From UBA1422 sp963676385 (GTDB taxonomy: Bacteria > Bacillota > Clostridia > Peptostreptococcales > Anaerovoracaceae), in contig CAXXMM010000006.1 in NCBI GenBank assembly GCA_963676385.2, positions 248,001 through 312,000 on the forward strand: a stretch of 64,000 nt of DNA, given 5' to 3'. Within the stretch, counting starts at the first letter, position 1; each line of letters starts with the position of its first letter. Below are positions 18,589 to 26,717 of this stretch, piece after piece. The position numbers and the translations under genes are program-made. Below the pieces are notes generated by a model that had not been told where the DNA came from, did no database searches, and saw only the letters and a list, made by a program, of their open reading frames with translations.

Positions 18589-18627
18589 CTCTTATTCTTT
18601 TTTATTGATTGGACAGTTCCTAACCTA

Positions 18628-20688
18628 CTAGTCTATTCCATATTTCTTCTTTTTTCGAACCAATTGGGTTTGGCTGATTCCAATGGCGGCGGCCACTTTT
18701 CGAGTAGAACCGTATTTCTCACAAGCCTGGCGAATAATTTGTTTTTCGAAGTCATGTACCATGGATTCCAGTTCCAATCCCTTCTCCCCCTCGGCATTCA
18801 TTTGTTCCGGCAAATCCAACATTGGTTTATCAAATATCTGCCCATGAAGTTCTCTCATTACATCAATAATGGCAATGTTTTCCCCTTTGGCGTTAATCAA
18901 TAGTCGCTGAACCACATTTTCCAGTTCCCGAATATTCCCTTTCCATTCCCGCCTTGCCAAATATTCAACTGCATTCTCATCAATTCCCCGGGTCATACCA
19001 AATTTTTTCCCGTATTTTTGAACAAAGTGATCCACCAATGGAGGGATATCGTCTCGACGCTCATTTAACGAGGGAACTTTGATGGGAAATACGTTCAACC
19101 TATAGTATAGATCTCGACGAAAAGTCTTGTTTTCAATAAAATCTTCCAAGTCTCTGTTGGTGGCCGACAAAATGCGCACATTGGTCTTGACGGGGCGCAC
19201 GCCTCCCACTCGGAAAAATTCGCCATCCTGTATTACCCGTAGCAGTTTTGCTTGAATTTCCTGAGGAAGTTCCCCCACTTCATCTAAAAACACTATGCCA
19301 TTATCCGCCGTTTCAAAATATCCTTTTTTGCCGGTTGTGTTGGCCCCGGTGAAAGACCCGGGCTCGTAACCAAAAAATTCAGACTCCATAAGATTAGCGG
19401 GAATGGATGCGCAATTGATTTTCACAAAGGGCTGCATTTTGCGGCTACTGTTTTTTTGAATAATATTTGCCACTTTCTCTTTTCCAACACCCGTGTCCCC
19501 TGAAATCAATACGTTGCAGTCATACTTTGCCACACCCATGATTTCTTCCATGACCTGTGCCATAGCGTGGCTAACAGAGATAAAATCTTCCACCAGCAGG
19601 CTTTCCCCGCCGGGAATCAGGGCAGGCCGAAACGCATCCATCTTTTCTCTTCGCTTTTCGATGGTAGCTCCCTGAAAATAAGGCGCCAGTTCCTTGACAA
19701 TTTCCAAATCAAATTCATCATACTTTTCCAAGTATCCGTCTGCGCATTTGATGTCCAATTGTCGGGCGATGGTCTCGGTAATATAAAGCGCAATATTGTA
19801 GTTGTTGATTAAGTTGGAAAAAAAGACAGTGCCCCCTTCGCGGGTAGCCAAAATATTCAGGGTTTCCGCTCCCGGAATATCTGCGCAATTGACTGTAACA
19901 TCATAATATCCTTCGGCATTAAGGGTTTTTATCCCTTCCATCGGGCGAAGTATATTTACAAAATGAAGTTCGTTGAAGGTTTCATTGACCAGTTCATCTA
20001 CCTTGCTGCCCTCAATGATGGTATTGGTCATTTTATCAATGACATTGACAATATGGGCCTCCGGCCCGGCAGCTCTACGGATGGTATGGCCAAATAACAG
20101 ATTTAGCATCAGATTATTGCCCACCACTAAAAAGCTTTTCTTTCCCACCGCAGCCTTGCCGACGCTGTACAAGGTTCCCGATTCATTTAAGGTGAAAAGC
20201 AGTAAGTCAACCGGCAGCCCTTCCGTCTTTCGAACGATGGGAATGGGTTTGTAAATGATGGCGTATCCTTCTGCATCCACTTGGTTGTAAGCCCGGTCTA
20301 TGGTTGTGATTTTACTGATGTAAATAGGGATGGATGCTAAAGATGTATTGCAAATCACCTCATCCCCCACTTTCAGATTCTTTTCGGATTTATAGTCTTT
20401 GCCAATTTCTTCTACCACCCCATACAAAAGTCCCCCGGTGTCCGTTACCGGGTTGTGCAATTTGCCTCGTCGGATGACGATATCTATTATCTTTTGCCGG
20501 ATGGCGTCGTCATTGTCGTTGGATTCCTGACAAATCTGCCGGAAGCTGGTGCCCTCAATATGAATTCTCCTAATGGCAACCCGCATTTCATCGGAAGAAA
20601 TTTCCCTATTATTATCCAAACGCCAGGCAGTGGTGGGAAAGACTTGTCTAGGTTCCACCACCCGATCCATGCCGTATTCTTTACTCAT
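18628..20688 (-). CDS. Sigma-54-dependent activator with N-terminal 3,5-diaminohexanoate dehydrogenase-like domain
   Basis: This 686-residue chimera has two recognisable parts. Residues about 1-345 resemble L-erythro-3,5-diaminohexanoate dehydrogenase (Kdd): GMDRVVEP, FPTTAWRLDN and GKLHNPVTDTGGLLYG follow that enzyme's N-terminus. The Rossmann region reads VVGNNLMLN and lacks a clear glycine-rich loop, so catalysis is doubtful. Residues about 370-600 are a sigma-54 AAA+ domain: Walker A GDTGVGKE (about 397-404), sigma-54 contact loop GSFTGA (about 444-449), Walker B GIVFLDEVGE. The last 30 residues are a Fis/TyrR-type helix-turn-helix (RKVAAAIGISQTQLVRKKKKY). I chose ATG 20688, with AAAGGAG eight bases upstream; a GTG at 20739 lies almost on the promoter. 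I infer that it senses a lysine-pathway intermediate and drives kamA and the ato operon. Confidence 0.88.
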   Translation of the reverse strand: MSKEYGMDRVVEPRQVFPTTAWRLDNNREISSDEMRVAIRRIHIEGTSFRQICQESNDNDDAIRQKIIDIVIRRGKLHNPVTDTGGLLYGVVEEIGKDYKSEKNLKVGDEVICNTSLASIPIYISKITTIDRAYNQVDAEGYAIIYKPIPIVRKTEGLPVDLLLFTLNESGTLYSVGKAAVGKKSFLVVGNNLMLNLLFGHTIRRAAGPEAHIVNVIDKMTNTIIEGSKVDELVNETFNELHFVNILRPMEGIKTLNAEGYYDVTVNCADIPGAETLNILATREGGTVFFSNLINNYNIALYITETIARQLDIKCADGYLEKYDEFDLEIVKELAPYFQGATIEKRREKMDAFRPALIPGGESLLVEDFISVSHAMAQVMEEIMGVAKYDCNVLISGDTGVGKEKVANIIQKNSSRKMQPFVKINCASIPANLMESEFFGYEPGSFTGANTTGKKGYFETADNGIVFLDEVGELPQEIQAKLLRVIQDGEFFRVGGVRPVKTNVRILSATNRDLEDFIENKTFRRDLYYRLNVFPIKVPSLNERRDDIPPLVDHFVQKYGKKFGMTRGIDENAVEYLARREWKGNIRELENVVQRLLINAKGENIAIIDVMRELHGQIFDKPMLDLPEQMNAEGEKGLELESMVHDFEKQIIRQACEKYGSTRKVAAAIGISQTQLVRKKKKYGID

Positions 20689-20727
20689 TTTTATCGCTCC
20701 TTTAACGTCATCCTTCCGTGTGATGCT

Positions 20728-20738
20728 AAATCGGTTCA
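20728..20738 (-). promoter_or_regulatory. Single copy of the TGAACCGATTT motif in the activator leader
   Basis: This exact 11-mer lies about 10 bp downstream of the activator's -10 element, where a bound protein would block transcription. It suggests autorepression. The same 11-mer occurs at both inverted repeats upstream of the sigma-54 promoters. Confidence 0.45.
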
Positions 20739-20747
20739 CTCCTGTTT

Positions 20748-20776
20748 ATGATAACCGAAAACGATTCCATTTGCAA
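20748..20776 (-). promoter_or_regulatory. Sigma-70 promoter of the sigma-54 activator gene
   Basis: TTGCAA (20771-20776) and TATCAT (20748-20753) on the minus strand are 17 bp apart, about 60 bp before ATG 20688. Confidence 0.55.
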
Positions 20777-20824
20777 TTGGATTTTGTCGTTATCTGGCCA
20801 ACTTCATGGAAACCACATGCAAAC

Positions 20825-20858
20825 AAAAGCCGCAAAGTTGTGAAACCTTGCGACTTTT
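20825..20858 (-). terminator. Terminator after the amino-acid permease
   Basis: AAAAGTCGCAAGG pairs with its near complement through a nine-base loop, followed on the minus strand by T-rich DNA. It lies 45 bp beyond the permease stop. Confidence 0.65.
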
Positions 20859-20903
20859 TGTTGATAATATAACGTTGTTTTTTAATAAACTACCTTATTC
20901 CTC

Positions 20904-22256
20904 TTAGAATTTTTTCTTTGCAGTCAAAACGCCGGGAAGCATGAAGATGACAAATAGTACTGCAAATCCCAAAACCGCCCATCTATGAGCAAAGAATGCG
21001 GCAACGATCATAAATACGCTGCCCAAGATTGCCAAAATCGGCATGACCTTTCCTTTAAAGGCGCCAAGCCCCTTTTCCTTTGTAATCATCATGACAAAGA
21101 TGGGGATATACAGTGCATAGGTGGCAACAATTGGGAGTTCAGAAGTATCAAAGCTCAAGAACCCAAACCAAGGTACTGCTACCAAATTTGCACCGTAGAA
21201 GAAGACAAACCAGAATGCGCAAAGCAACAGTCCGACGATGGCGGAATTGGTAGGCATATTGGTTTTTTCGTCAACCTGAGACATAATGTCAGGACGAGGG
21301 CCTCGACCTCGAACCGCAACAGAGTACATGCCTCTGGTGCAACCCAGCATTAATCCGTTTAAAGTCCCCAGGCAAGATATAATAACAAATACGAACAGTA
21401 ATGTTCCGGCAACCTTAGAGAATACCATCTCAAAGGCAATCCTTGCACCGTCTTGTCCGCCTGCCATCATCACTTCGTTGGAAACCGTTCCAGCCAAGCC
21501 AATGTAATATGCGATATAAACAACCATAACAATAATGGTGCCGCCCAATAATGCTTTGGGCAGGTTTTTCTTGGAATCATGAAGTTCAGCGTTGATGCTG
21601 GTGGCAATAATCCATCCTTCATAAGCAAATGCGGTGGCGACCACTGCGGTAAACAGCGCTGTCATAGGATGAACAGAAGGATCCACAACTGTGGTGAAGT
21701 TCTGAACGGTCATGCCGTTGGAAAGCCCAAAGATGGTTCCCACAATTGCCATTAATACCAATGGAATTAATTTAATAAATGTTGCCGTAACCTGGAATTT
21801 TCCTGCCAGAATAGGGGACAAGGCATTGATGGCATAGCTTCCAATGAGGAAGAACAGGGAAATAGCCATGCATTCCGGTCCTACAATATCCCAACCAATC
21901 AGAACGCAGACGAATCTTGCAGAAACCCATGCTAAAACAGATGTAAGGGTTGGGTAATAAATCATCGCCATAAACCAACCAACATAGTAGCCGTAGGTTT
22001 CCCCTACTGCAGCTTCTGCATAGTCTACAACGCCATTGACCTTCTCATATTTTGTTGCCAAAATAGCAAAGGTGTAGGCGCAGGATACCATAATGACGCC
22101 ACCGATAATCCAAGCCAAAATACCCAAAGGAAGGTTCCCTCCCGTGGATGCAAGGATCTTTTCGGCTTTAAAGAAGACGCCACTACCAATTACGATTCCC
22201 ACCACCATGGCCATTGCCGTGATGAGGCCGTAACGTTTTTGTAATTGTGTGCTCAT
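20904..22256 (-). CDS. APC-superfamily amino-acid permease
   Basis: This 450-residue membrane protein belongs to the amino acid-polyamine-organocation superfamily. The N-terminal MAMVVGIVIGSGVFFKAEKI is the first-helix GSGVFF motif. About twelve hydrophobic segments are visible, including VMLGTIIVMVVYIAYYIGL-like and FVFVIISCLGTLNGLML-like stretches. It imports an amino acid; its place directly before the activator and kamA on the same strand makes lysine a reasonable guess, but no specificity residue is diagnostic. Its own sigma-70 promoter (22302-22330) and a terminator at 20825 indicate transcription separate from the sigma-54 genes. RBS CGAGG lies upstream of the ATG. Confidence 0.88.
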   Translation of the reverse strand: MSTQLQKRYGLITAMAMVVGIVIGSGVFFKAEKILASTGGNLPLGILAWIIGGVIMVSCAYTFAILATKYEKVNGVVDYAEAAVGETYGYYVGWFMAMIYYPTLTSVLAWVSARFVCVLIGWDIVGPECMAISLFFLIGSYAINALSPILAGKFQVTATFIKLIPLVLMAIVGTIFGLSNGMTVQNFTTVVDPSVHPMTALFTAVVATAFAYEGWIIATSINAELHDSKKNLPKALLGGTIIVMVVYIAYYIGLAGTVSNEVMMAGGQDGARIAFEMVFSKVAGTLLFVFVIISCLGTLNGLMLGCTRGMYSVAVRGRGPRPDIMSQVDEKTNMPTNSAIVGLLLCAFWFVFFYGANLVAVPWFGFLSFDTSELPIVATYALYIPIFVMMITKEKGLGAFKGKVMPILAILGSVFMIVAAFFAHRWAVLGFAVLFVIFMLPGVLTAKKKF

Positions 22257-22301
22257 ATAAAATACCTCGTTTCAATAAGTGCAATAATGTATAACGGCGA
22301 T

Positions 22302-22330
22302 ATTCTATCATTTGCGGCGGCCGATTGCAA
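22302..22330 (-). promoter_or_regulatory. Sigma-70 promoter of the permease gene
   Basis: TTGCAA (22325-22330) and TAGAAT (22302-22307) on the minus strand are 17 bp apart. No -24/-12 element is seen here. Confidence 0.55.
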
Positions 22331-22496
22331 TAAAACTGTTAAAAATTACAAAGATTCTTCTGTTTTTTTGTCTGCAAAACGGCGTTTTGGCAACTTCGCA
22401 TCCAAAGCTGTGGTTTATTTCATATAATGGGGTATAATAAGATTATAGAAACATACCTAATGCCGCCAATCCGGCATCTGAAACGGAGGTCAGGAA

Positions 22497-22715
22497 ATGA
22501 AATATGTTTTAATTCCAATTGTAATCATTGTGCTAGTGGCAATTTACCTAATCGTCAGAAAAAGCAACGAAAAGAAAAATTGTGGACGTATCGCCTGCGA
22601 GCCCATTGTCCCCGTGGCGGATCGAGATGAAACCGGAACGGCTCAAGGAGAAAGAGCCGTGGAAAACGATACGGTTGCAGCCGGTGCCGCTGCTGACTGC
22701 AAAAAGGACGAATAG
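22497..22715 (+). CDS. Small single-pass membrane protein
   Basis: This 72-residue protein has an N-terminal hydrophobic helix (residues about 3-20) followed by a basic RKSNEKK stop and a hydrophilic, acidic tail with three cysteines. GGAGG stands seven bases before ATG 22497, and a good terminator follows at 22771, so it looks like an expressed single-gene unit. I do not recognise a family. The topology is probably N-out with a cytoplasmic tail, by the positive-inside rule. Confidence 0.7.
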   Translation: MKYVLIPIVIIVLVAIYLIVRKSNEKKNCGRIACEPIVPVADRDETGTAQGERAVENDTVAAGAAADCKKDE

Positions 22716-22770
22716 GATTATTTGGTTTCACCAAGGTTTGAAATAAGAGAAGTGTTGCATTTATGTGAAA

Positions 22771-22797
22771 AAAGAAACGCTGTTGGCGTTTCTTTTT
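22771..22797. terminator. Terminator hairpin
   Basis: AAAGAAACGC and GCGTTTCTTT form a 10-bp stem with a five-base loop followed by T residues. It serves the small membrane protein gene and could also serve the converging regulator gene. Confidence 0.8.
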
Positions 22798-22831
22798 GGT
22801 TCATATGAATGGGGCAACTATGACTTCGTTT

Positions 22832-23452
22832 CTAATAGTCTAATTGCAACCCTTTTTGTTCAATTATCTTAACCTCTCCCCCATGGTCTCTAAAGTAGTC
22901 TGTTACATGGGCAGCGACCTGATTTGCGTCGTCATAAATATAAAGATCTACATGATTATCCACATAAGCATCTCCCCCCGAACTAATAATTTGATAATCC
23001 TTGCTATAGGTAATACTATAAACATATTTTTCGCCATCCAAAGTAAATTCCCAAGAAGTGCTTCCCGATTCTTTCGGCGATTTATTGACCACACCGGCTA
23101 TATTCAGTCCAATCCAAAACACGCCTAATGCCGCAATGATACATATGAATATAAATACGATTCTCCTGTTTTTTCTTGCTCGCCTATTGTGGATGGCAAA
23201 TTGTTCATTCAGCGAAGCTAGTTGTTCACTAACCGATGGTTCCATCTGATTTGTTTCTACTTGCTTGCCAAGAAGATCCCCTGTGGCCAATTCAAATATT
23301 TCCGCCATATCTGCAAGCTGATCTGCATCAGGCACCGAATATCCTTTTTCCCATTTTGAAATAGTCTGTCTTGCCACATGAATTTTATCTGCAAGTTCCT
23401 CTTGGGTAAGGCCTTTGTTTTTTCTTGCTATTTTCAGATTTTCTTTTAACAT
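22832..23452 (-). CDS. XRE-family transcriptional regulator with a membrane anchor
   Basis: The 206-residue protein starts with an XRE helix-turn-helix (LKIARKNKGLTQEELADKIHVARQTISKWEKG, split here by position: about residues 6-37). A basic stretch RRARKNRR is followed by one transmembrane helix (about 106-125) and a small extracytoplasmic domain of some 75 residues. This layout is common in Firmicute membrane-bound XRE regulators. I chose ATG 23452 because GGAGG lies eight bases before it; the longer open frame to 23515 has no RBS. It follows the LiaF-like gene on the same strand by 92 bp and may sense an envelope signal. The ligand is unknown. Confidence 0.8.
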   Translation of the reverse strand: MLKENLKIARKNKGLTQEELADKIHVARQTISKWEKGYSVPDADQLADMAEIFELATGDLLGKQVETNQMEPSVSEQLASLNEQFAIHNRRARKNRRIVFIFICIIAALGVFWIGLNIAGVVNKSPKESGSTSWEFTLDGEKYVYSITYSKDYQIISSGGDAYVDNHVDLYIYDDANQVAAHVTDYFRDHGGEVKIIEQKGLQLDY

Positions 23453-23544
23453 TGTTGTTTCCTCCTTGCTGATGATGATTCCAGTATACGGAGGGAAACA
23501 CCCCGCTTCAAGCAATGCATATTAACATTGTTTTTCTCTCATTG

Positions 23545-24294
23545 CTATACATAATAAATCTTGATGCCGGCAAAGTTGACATTTCCGGTAAGGATGAGTC
23601 GCTTCTCCTCAGGTTCAAGAACGCCGCTTTTTTCATCGATTCCTCCGACGAAAACAATGACTTTGCTTTCCACTCTCCATGATTTGGGGATGTAAAGCTC
23701 CAACCCGCCAAAGGAAATATTGACTTCAATCTGGGCACTGTCCCCCTGAATCTGTGCCTGATCAAGATACACCTTCACCCCTCCAAAAGAACAATCCACC
23801 GACGCCTTGCGAAAATCCTTGGAATCCACATACTTAATCTGGGATGAAAAACGACAGTCGCAATAGACTTCGCTCTGGTCGGCGTGATCAACTTTGGCGG
23901 CAAAGTCGTCATCGTGGGCACGGTCTCCCATATTCGTTGAAACGTGCTCATACATTGTTTTGGCATATTCCCTTTTATGCAATCTGCGTTTTGAAAACAA
24001 CATGGAAAACCCAATGCTCAAAAGCAACGCCGCACCAAGTATGGTCCACGGAACGATTTTTTCAATGCCAAGGGGGTCACTATATATAATCCCGATGAAG
24101 GCCAAGGCAAAGAAGAATCCGGTAAATGAGCGACTGACCAGTGATTTGATTGCTATCACTACAAGGAATATTGCACAAATGTGCCAAAACACGCCGATGT
24201 TTCCCAGGGCGCCCAAGTACCCCAACTTCCCGGCTATTAATACTATTGCTGCAATGATAAACAATGCCGCCCACGCAATTTTTTCTTTTTTCAT
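23545..24294 (-). CDS. LiaF-like membrane protein
   Basis: This 249-residue protein has four hydrophobic segments in its first 100 residues, then a soluble C-terminal domain rich in beta strands with repeated FGG motifs (CSFGGVKVYLD, SFGGLELYIP, NFAGIKIYYV). That arrangement is typical of LiaF/YvqF and DUF5668-type proteins involved in cell-envelope stress. It overlaps the LytTR gene upstream by 4 bp (ATGA), so the two are translationally coupled. A pairing of LytTR regulator and LiaF-like membrane protein suggests a small envelope-responsive module. No histidine kinase is in the window. Confidence 0.75.
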   Translation of the reverse strand: MKKEKIAWAALFIIAAIVLIAGKLGYLGALGNIGVFWHICAIFLVVIAIKSLVSRSFTGFFFALAFIGIIYSDPLGIEKIVPWTILGAALLLSIGFSMLFSKRRLHKREYAKTMYEHVSTNMGDRAHDDDFAAKVDHADQSEVYCDCRFSSQIKYVDSKDFRKASVDCSFGGVKVYLDQAQIQGDSAQIEVNISFGGLELYIPKSWRVESKVIVFVGGIDEKSGVLEPEEKRLILTGNVNFAGIKIYYV

Positions 24295-24752
24295 ATTTTT
24301 TTCCTCTTTTCCTCCAGTTTGTCTCGAAGCGGCCTATAGTAATGTCTTGAAACATAGACCTGCTTATAACTGTTTTGAAATTCAACGATGCTTGAAGAAG
24401 AGAGGTTCCTGCTGACAGAATAGATTTTGTTGATATTGAGTATCGCCGACTTTGAAGCCCGAATAAAATGCCCGGGCAAAAGTTCCTCCAGCTCATACAA
24501 TTTGTAATCGGTATAATAGATATGCTCTGCCGTATGAACAATGAGATTTGTCTCGCCGGTTTCAAAGAAAAGAATGTCTTCAGGGTCCAAATAGTATTCA
24601 CGGTCTTCCTTGAAAACGGGAAACCTTTCAAGGTCTCCCGTTATGGAAGACAGGGTCTTTAGGATTTTGTCGACCTCCCCGTCCAGTCCCTTGCAACGGA
24701 TGACAATCTCCTTTTCATTCATTTTTTCATCCATTTCTATCCTGATCTTCAT
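24291..24752 (-). CDS. LytTR-domain DNA-binding protein
   Basis: This 153-residue regulator consists mainly of a LytTR domain from about residue 55 to the end: YYLDPEDILFFETGETNLIVHT, LYELEELLPGHFIRASKSAILNINKI and the closing SRHYYRPLRDKL. The N-terminal 50 residues are not a response-receiver domain, so it is not phosphorylated in the standard way. I chose ATG 24752, six bases after GAGG. It has a promoter at 24774-24801 and is coupled to the LiaF-like gene, which it probably regulates. Confidence 0.85.
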   Translation of the reverse strand: MKIRIEMDEKMNEKEIVIRCKGLDGEVDKILKTLSSITGDLERFPVFKEDREYYLDPEDILFFETGETNLIVHTAEHIYYTDYKLYELEELLPGHFIRASKSAILNINKIYSVSRNLSSSSIVEFQNSYKQVYVSRHYYRPLRDKLEEKRKKI

Positions 24753-24773
24753 TATGGTCCTCACTTCACGCAT

Positions 24774-24801
24774 ATCATATCGCGTTTAGAATCTTTGTAA
24801 A
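24774..24801 (-). promoter_or_regulatory. Sigma-70 promoter of the LytTR-LiaF pair
   Basis: TTTACA (24796-24801) and TATGAT (24774-24779) on the minus strand are 16 bp apart. In the rest of the gap 24802-25059 I see no gene or clear element. Confidence 0.5.
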
Positions 24802-25059
24802 CCCATTTGCCATAAGTGGTTCAAAAACCACATGTAAGTGGCAGGTTTCAAGGGATGAACAGGAAGGGTTCGCCAAAAAAAGCGGAACATATCCTTGCAG
24901 TTTTTCGGTGCAATCCTTATATGAATCGATCTCGTTCTACGCTTCCTTTCTCAGCCGTCTGACTTCAAATTAGGTTTTCCGGTTTTCGTTTCCGTGCCCT
25001 GAAAATGCATTTTTACCAAAGAATCCCACCCGTCGAAAAAATAAAAATCAAATATCACT

Positions 25060-25458
25060 CTATACTTTCAATATTGCCTTTGCATCAAGTATAATCGCAT
25101 CAATTGTCTTTCTATATACTTCTAGCGTGCCTACCCAATTCGAAAGACATTCGATACCAGCATCTGTTATATGATATACTTTTTTTGCGGGTCCTGAGCT
25201 TTCCAGCACCCATTCATATTTTATAAGTTCTTTTTCTTCTAATGTACTTAACGTACGATAAACCCCTGTGTTATCAGCTTTCTCCCCATTAAACAAATCC
25301 TTGTTTTCAAGTTCTTGAATAATTGAATAACCATGCAAATTCTGTTTTGAAAGAAGAATTAAAATATTTGGCTGAATCAGTTTATCCAAATTGTATCCTT
25401 TGCAGGAGCATTTATTTTTTTTAGCATCTATGGTATTTTTGTTAATAACAGACATCAT
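25060..25458 (-). CDS. PadR-family transcriptional regulator
   Basis: The 132-residue protein has the PadR winged-helix pattern: ILILLSKQNLHGYSIIQELENK (about residues 32-53), then GVYRTLSTLEEKELIKYEW and KKVYHITDAGIECLSNW. A cysteine pair near residues 17-19 (KCSCKGY) is unusual and might bind metal. RBS GAGG precedes the ATG at 25458; a TTG one codon earlier and an ATG one codon later are possible starts. It lies 59 bp downstream of the radical SAM gene on the same strand and may regulate it. The effector is unknown. Confidence 0.82.
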   Translation of the reverse strand: MMSVINKNTIDAKKNKCSCKGYNLDKLIQPNILILLSKQNLHGYSIIQELENKDLFNGEKADNTGVYRTLSTLEEKELIKYEWVLESSGPAKKVYHITDAGIECLSNWVGTLEVYRKTIDAIILDAKAILKV

Positions 25459-25517
25459 CAATCACCTCAAATTCAATTTAACATATCTATTATTCTTCTG
25501 TCAAGAACTCGAAAAAG

Positions 25518-26570
25518 CTATTCTATTGCCAAAAGCTCATTCCCGTTCGTATCCATCAAGGTTGAAAATCCGGCCGCCAAAAACATCTGACGGCAATCAG
25601 CGGTTGTGATTTCATTACTTTTACGCCATAAAGCTGTGGTAAAACCGGCAGTATCCTCTGTTCCTTCGTGCTTGCTAACATCAGGGTCGCCTGCTTCCGG
25701 AAAAAACGCATTAGCTCCACTAAATAACCCTGTGATATTGGATACGTTGACTGCAATACTCTTTGTCTCACTATTATTTGCAGTGGCCAGTGCAATCACT
25801 GCAGCAATTTGACCCAGTTTTAACAAAGAAATTTGTCCCTTTGAAAAAAGAGGTGAGCCGGAAACCGGGAAACGTTGCATCGCTCCGTGTTGTCTGCAAG
25901 GCAAATCAACACCTAACCAAATCTGCTCTGCCAGTTCACGAGGCGAATGTTCAGGCCCAATCGGCTCGCAAAGATTGTACCATTCAATATCCGCTTCAAT
26001 AATATTTTCAATTGTAGCTCGTCTTTGCAAAGGATCCATGCAAGAATCCATTCCCTCTCTTAGTCGGCATACATGGTATGCGCCGGAAACTCCGGCCGCG
26101 TGTAGTTCTTTCATTTGTTGTAAACTAATATCTCCAACATTGGAAAAGATTTTCATGTTTTGAGGTATTGATTTTCGAAGTTCTGCACATAGTTCAAGAA
26201 ACCAGTCGAATCCAAATCGATGCATCGTCATAAGAAAAACACCTTGTGCTCCTCCCTTTGCAAACTGTTGACATCTTTCAACAATCTCATTAGTTGCTAA
26301 CACTGATGGCTGTACCGTTGTGTGCGATTTGCCGAAAAAACAAAATTTACAATCTCCATCGCAAGGAGCCATATCAACGCCGATTTGCCCAAGCAACAAG
26401 CCACTATTATGAAATTTCTTTCTAGACACCTGATTGGCAGTGGAACGAATTAATGCCGCCTCAAGGGAATTCTCTGGACATTCCAATAAATGTTCGCCTT
26501 CTTCTTTCGTAATAGCTCTGCCATCCAAGGCTTCACGCAATATACCTTCAATTTTCTTATCTAGTAACAT
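25518..26570 (-). CDS. Radical SAM protein of the BioB/HydE-like group, function unknown
   Basis: This 350-residue protein has a radical SAM cluster motif with an extra residue, CDGDCKFC, at about residues 63-70, in a BioB/HydE/PylB-like setting; CxxxCxxC spacing requires counting D-G-D between the first two cysteines, which fits. A barrel-like second half follows, ending AAGFSTLMDTNG, reminiscent of the C-terminal part of biotin synthase. Key biotin synthase residues for the auxiliary [2Fe-2S] cluster are not evident, and no biotin, hydrogenase or pyrrolysine genes are near. AAAGGAG is well placed before ATG 26570. It is paired with a PadR regulator, so its product may respond to a small molecule. 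Confidence 0.75.
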   Translation of the reverse strand: MLLDKKIEGILREALDGRAITKEEGEHLLECPENSLEAALIRSTANQVSRKKFHNSGLLLGQIGVDMAPCDGDCKFCFFGKSHTTVQPSVLATNEIVERCQQFAKGGAQGVFLMTMHRFGFDWFLELCAELRKSIPQNMKIFSNVGDISLQQMKELHAAGVSGAYHVCRLREGMDSCMDPLQRRATIENIIEADIEWYNLCEPIGPEHSPRELAEQIWLGVDLPCRQHGAMQRFPVSGSPLFSKGQISLLKLGQIAAVIALATANNSETKSIAVNVSNITGLFSGANAFFPEAGDPDVSKHEGTEDTAGFTTALWRKSNEITTADCRQMFLAAGFSTLMDTNGNELLAIE

Positions 26571-26631
26571 TTTTATTTCTCCTTTTACTTTAATAAGACA
26601 TCTACACATATTAGACATTATCATGTAGTTG

Positions 26632-26660
26632 ATTATATCATATGGCATGACAGCTCGCAA
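26632..26660 (-). promoter_or_regulatory. Sigma-70 promoter of the radical SAM gene
   Basis: TTGCGA (26655-26660) and an exact TATAAT (26632-26637) are 17 bp apart on the minus strand, about 60 bp before ATG 26570. Confidence 0.6.
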
Positions 26661-26717
26661 CATGACAAATTGAGTATATCTCGTTTTATATACTCTACCT
26701 TACAAATTGGAAGTGAT

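Noticed and set aside
22302..22330. Sigma-54 promoter for the permease
   Set aside because: No TGGC-N8-TTGC pattern is present upstream; a good sigma-70 promoter is, so the permease is probably outside the sigma-54 group.
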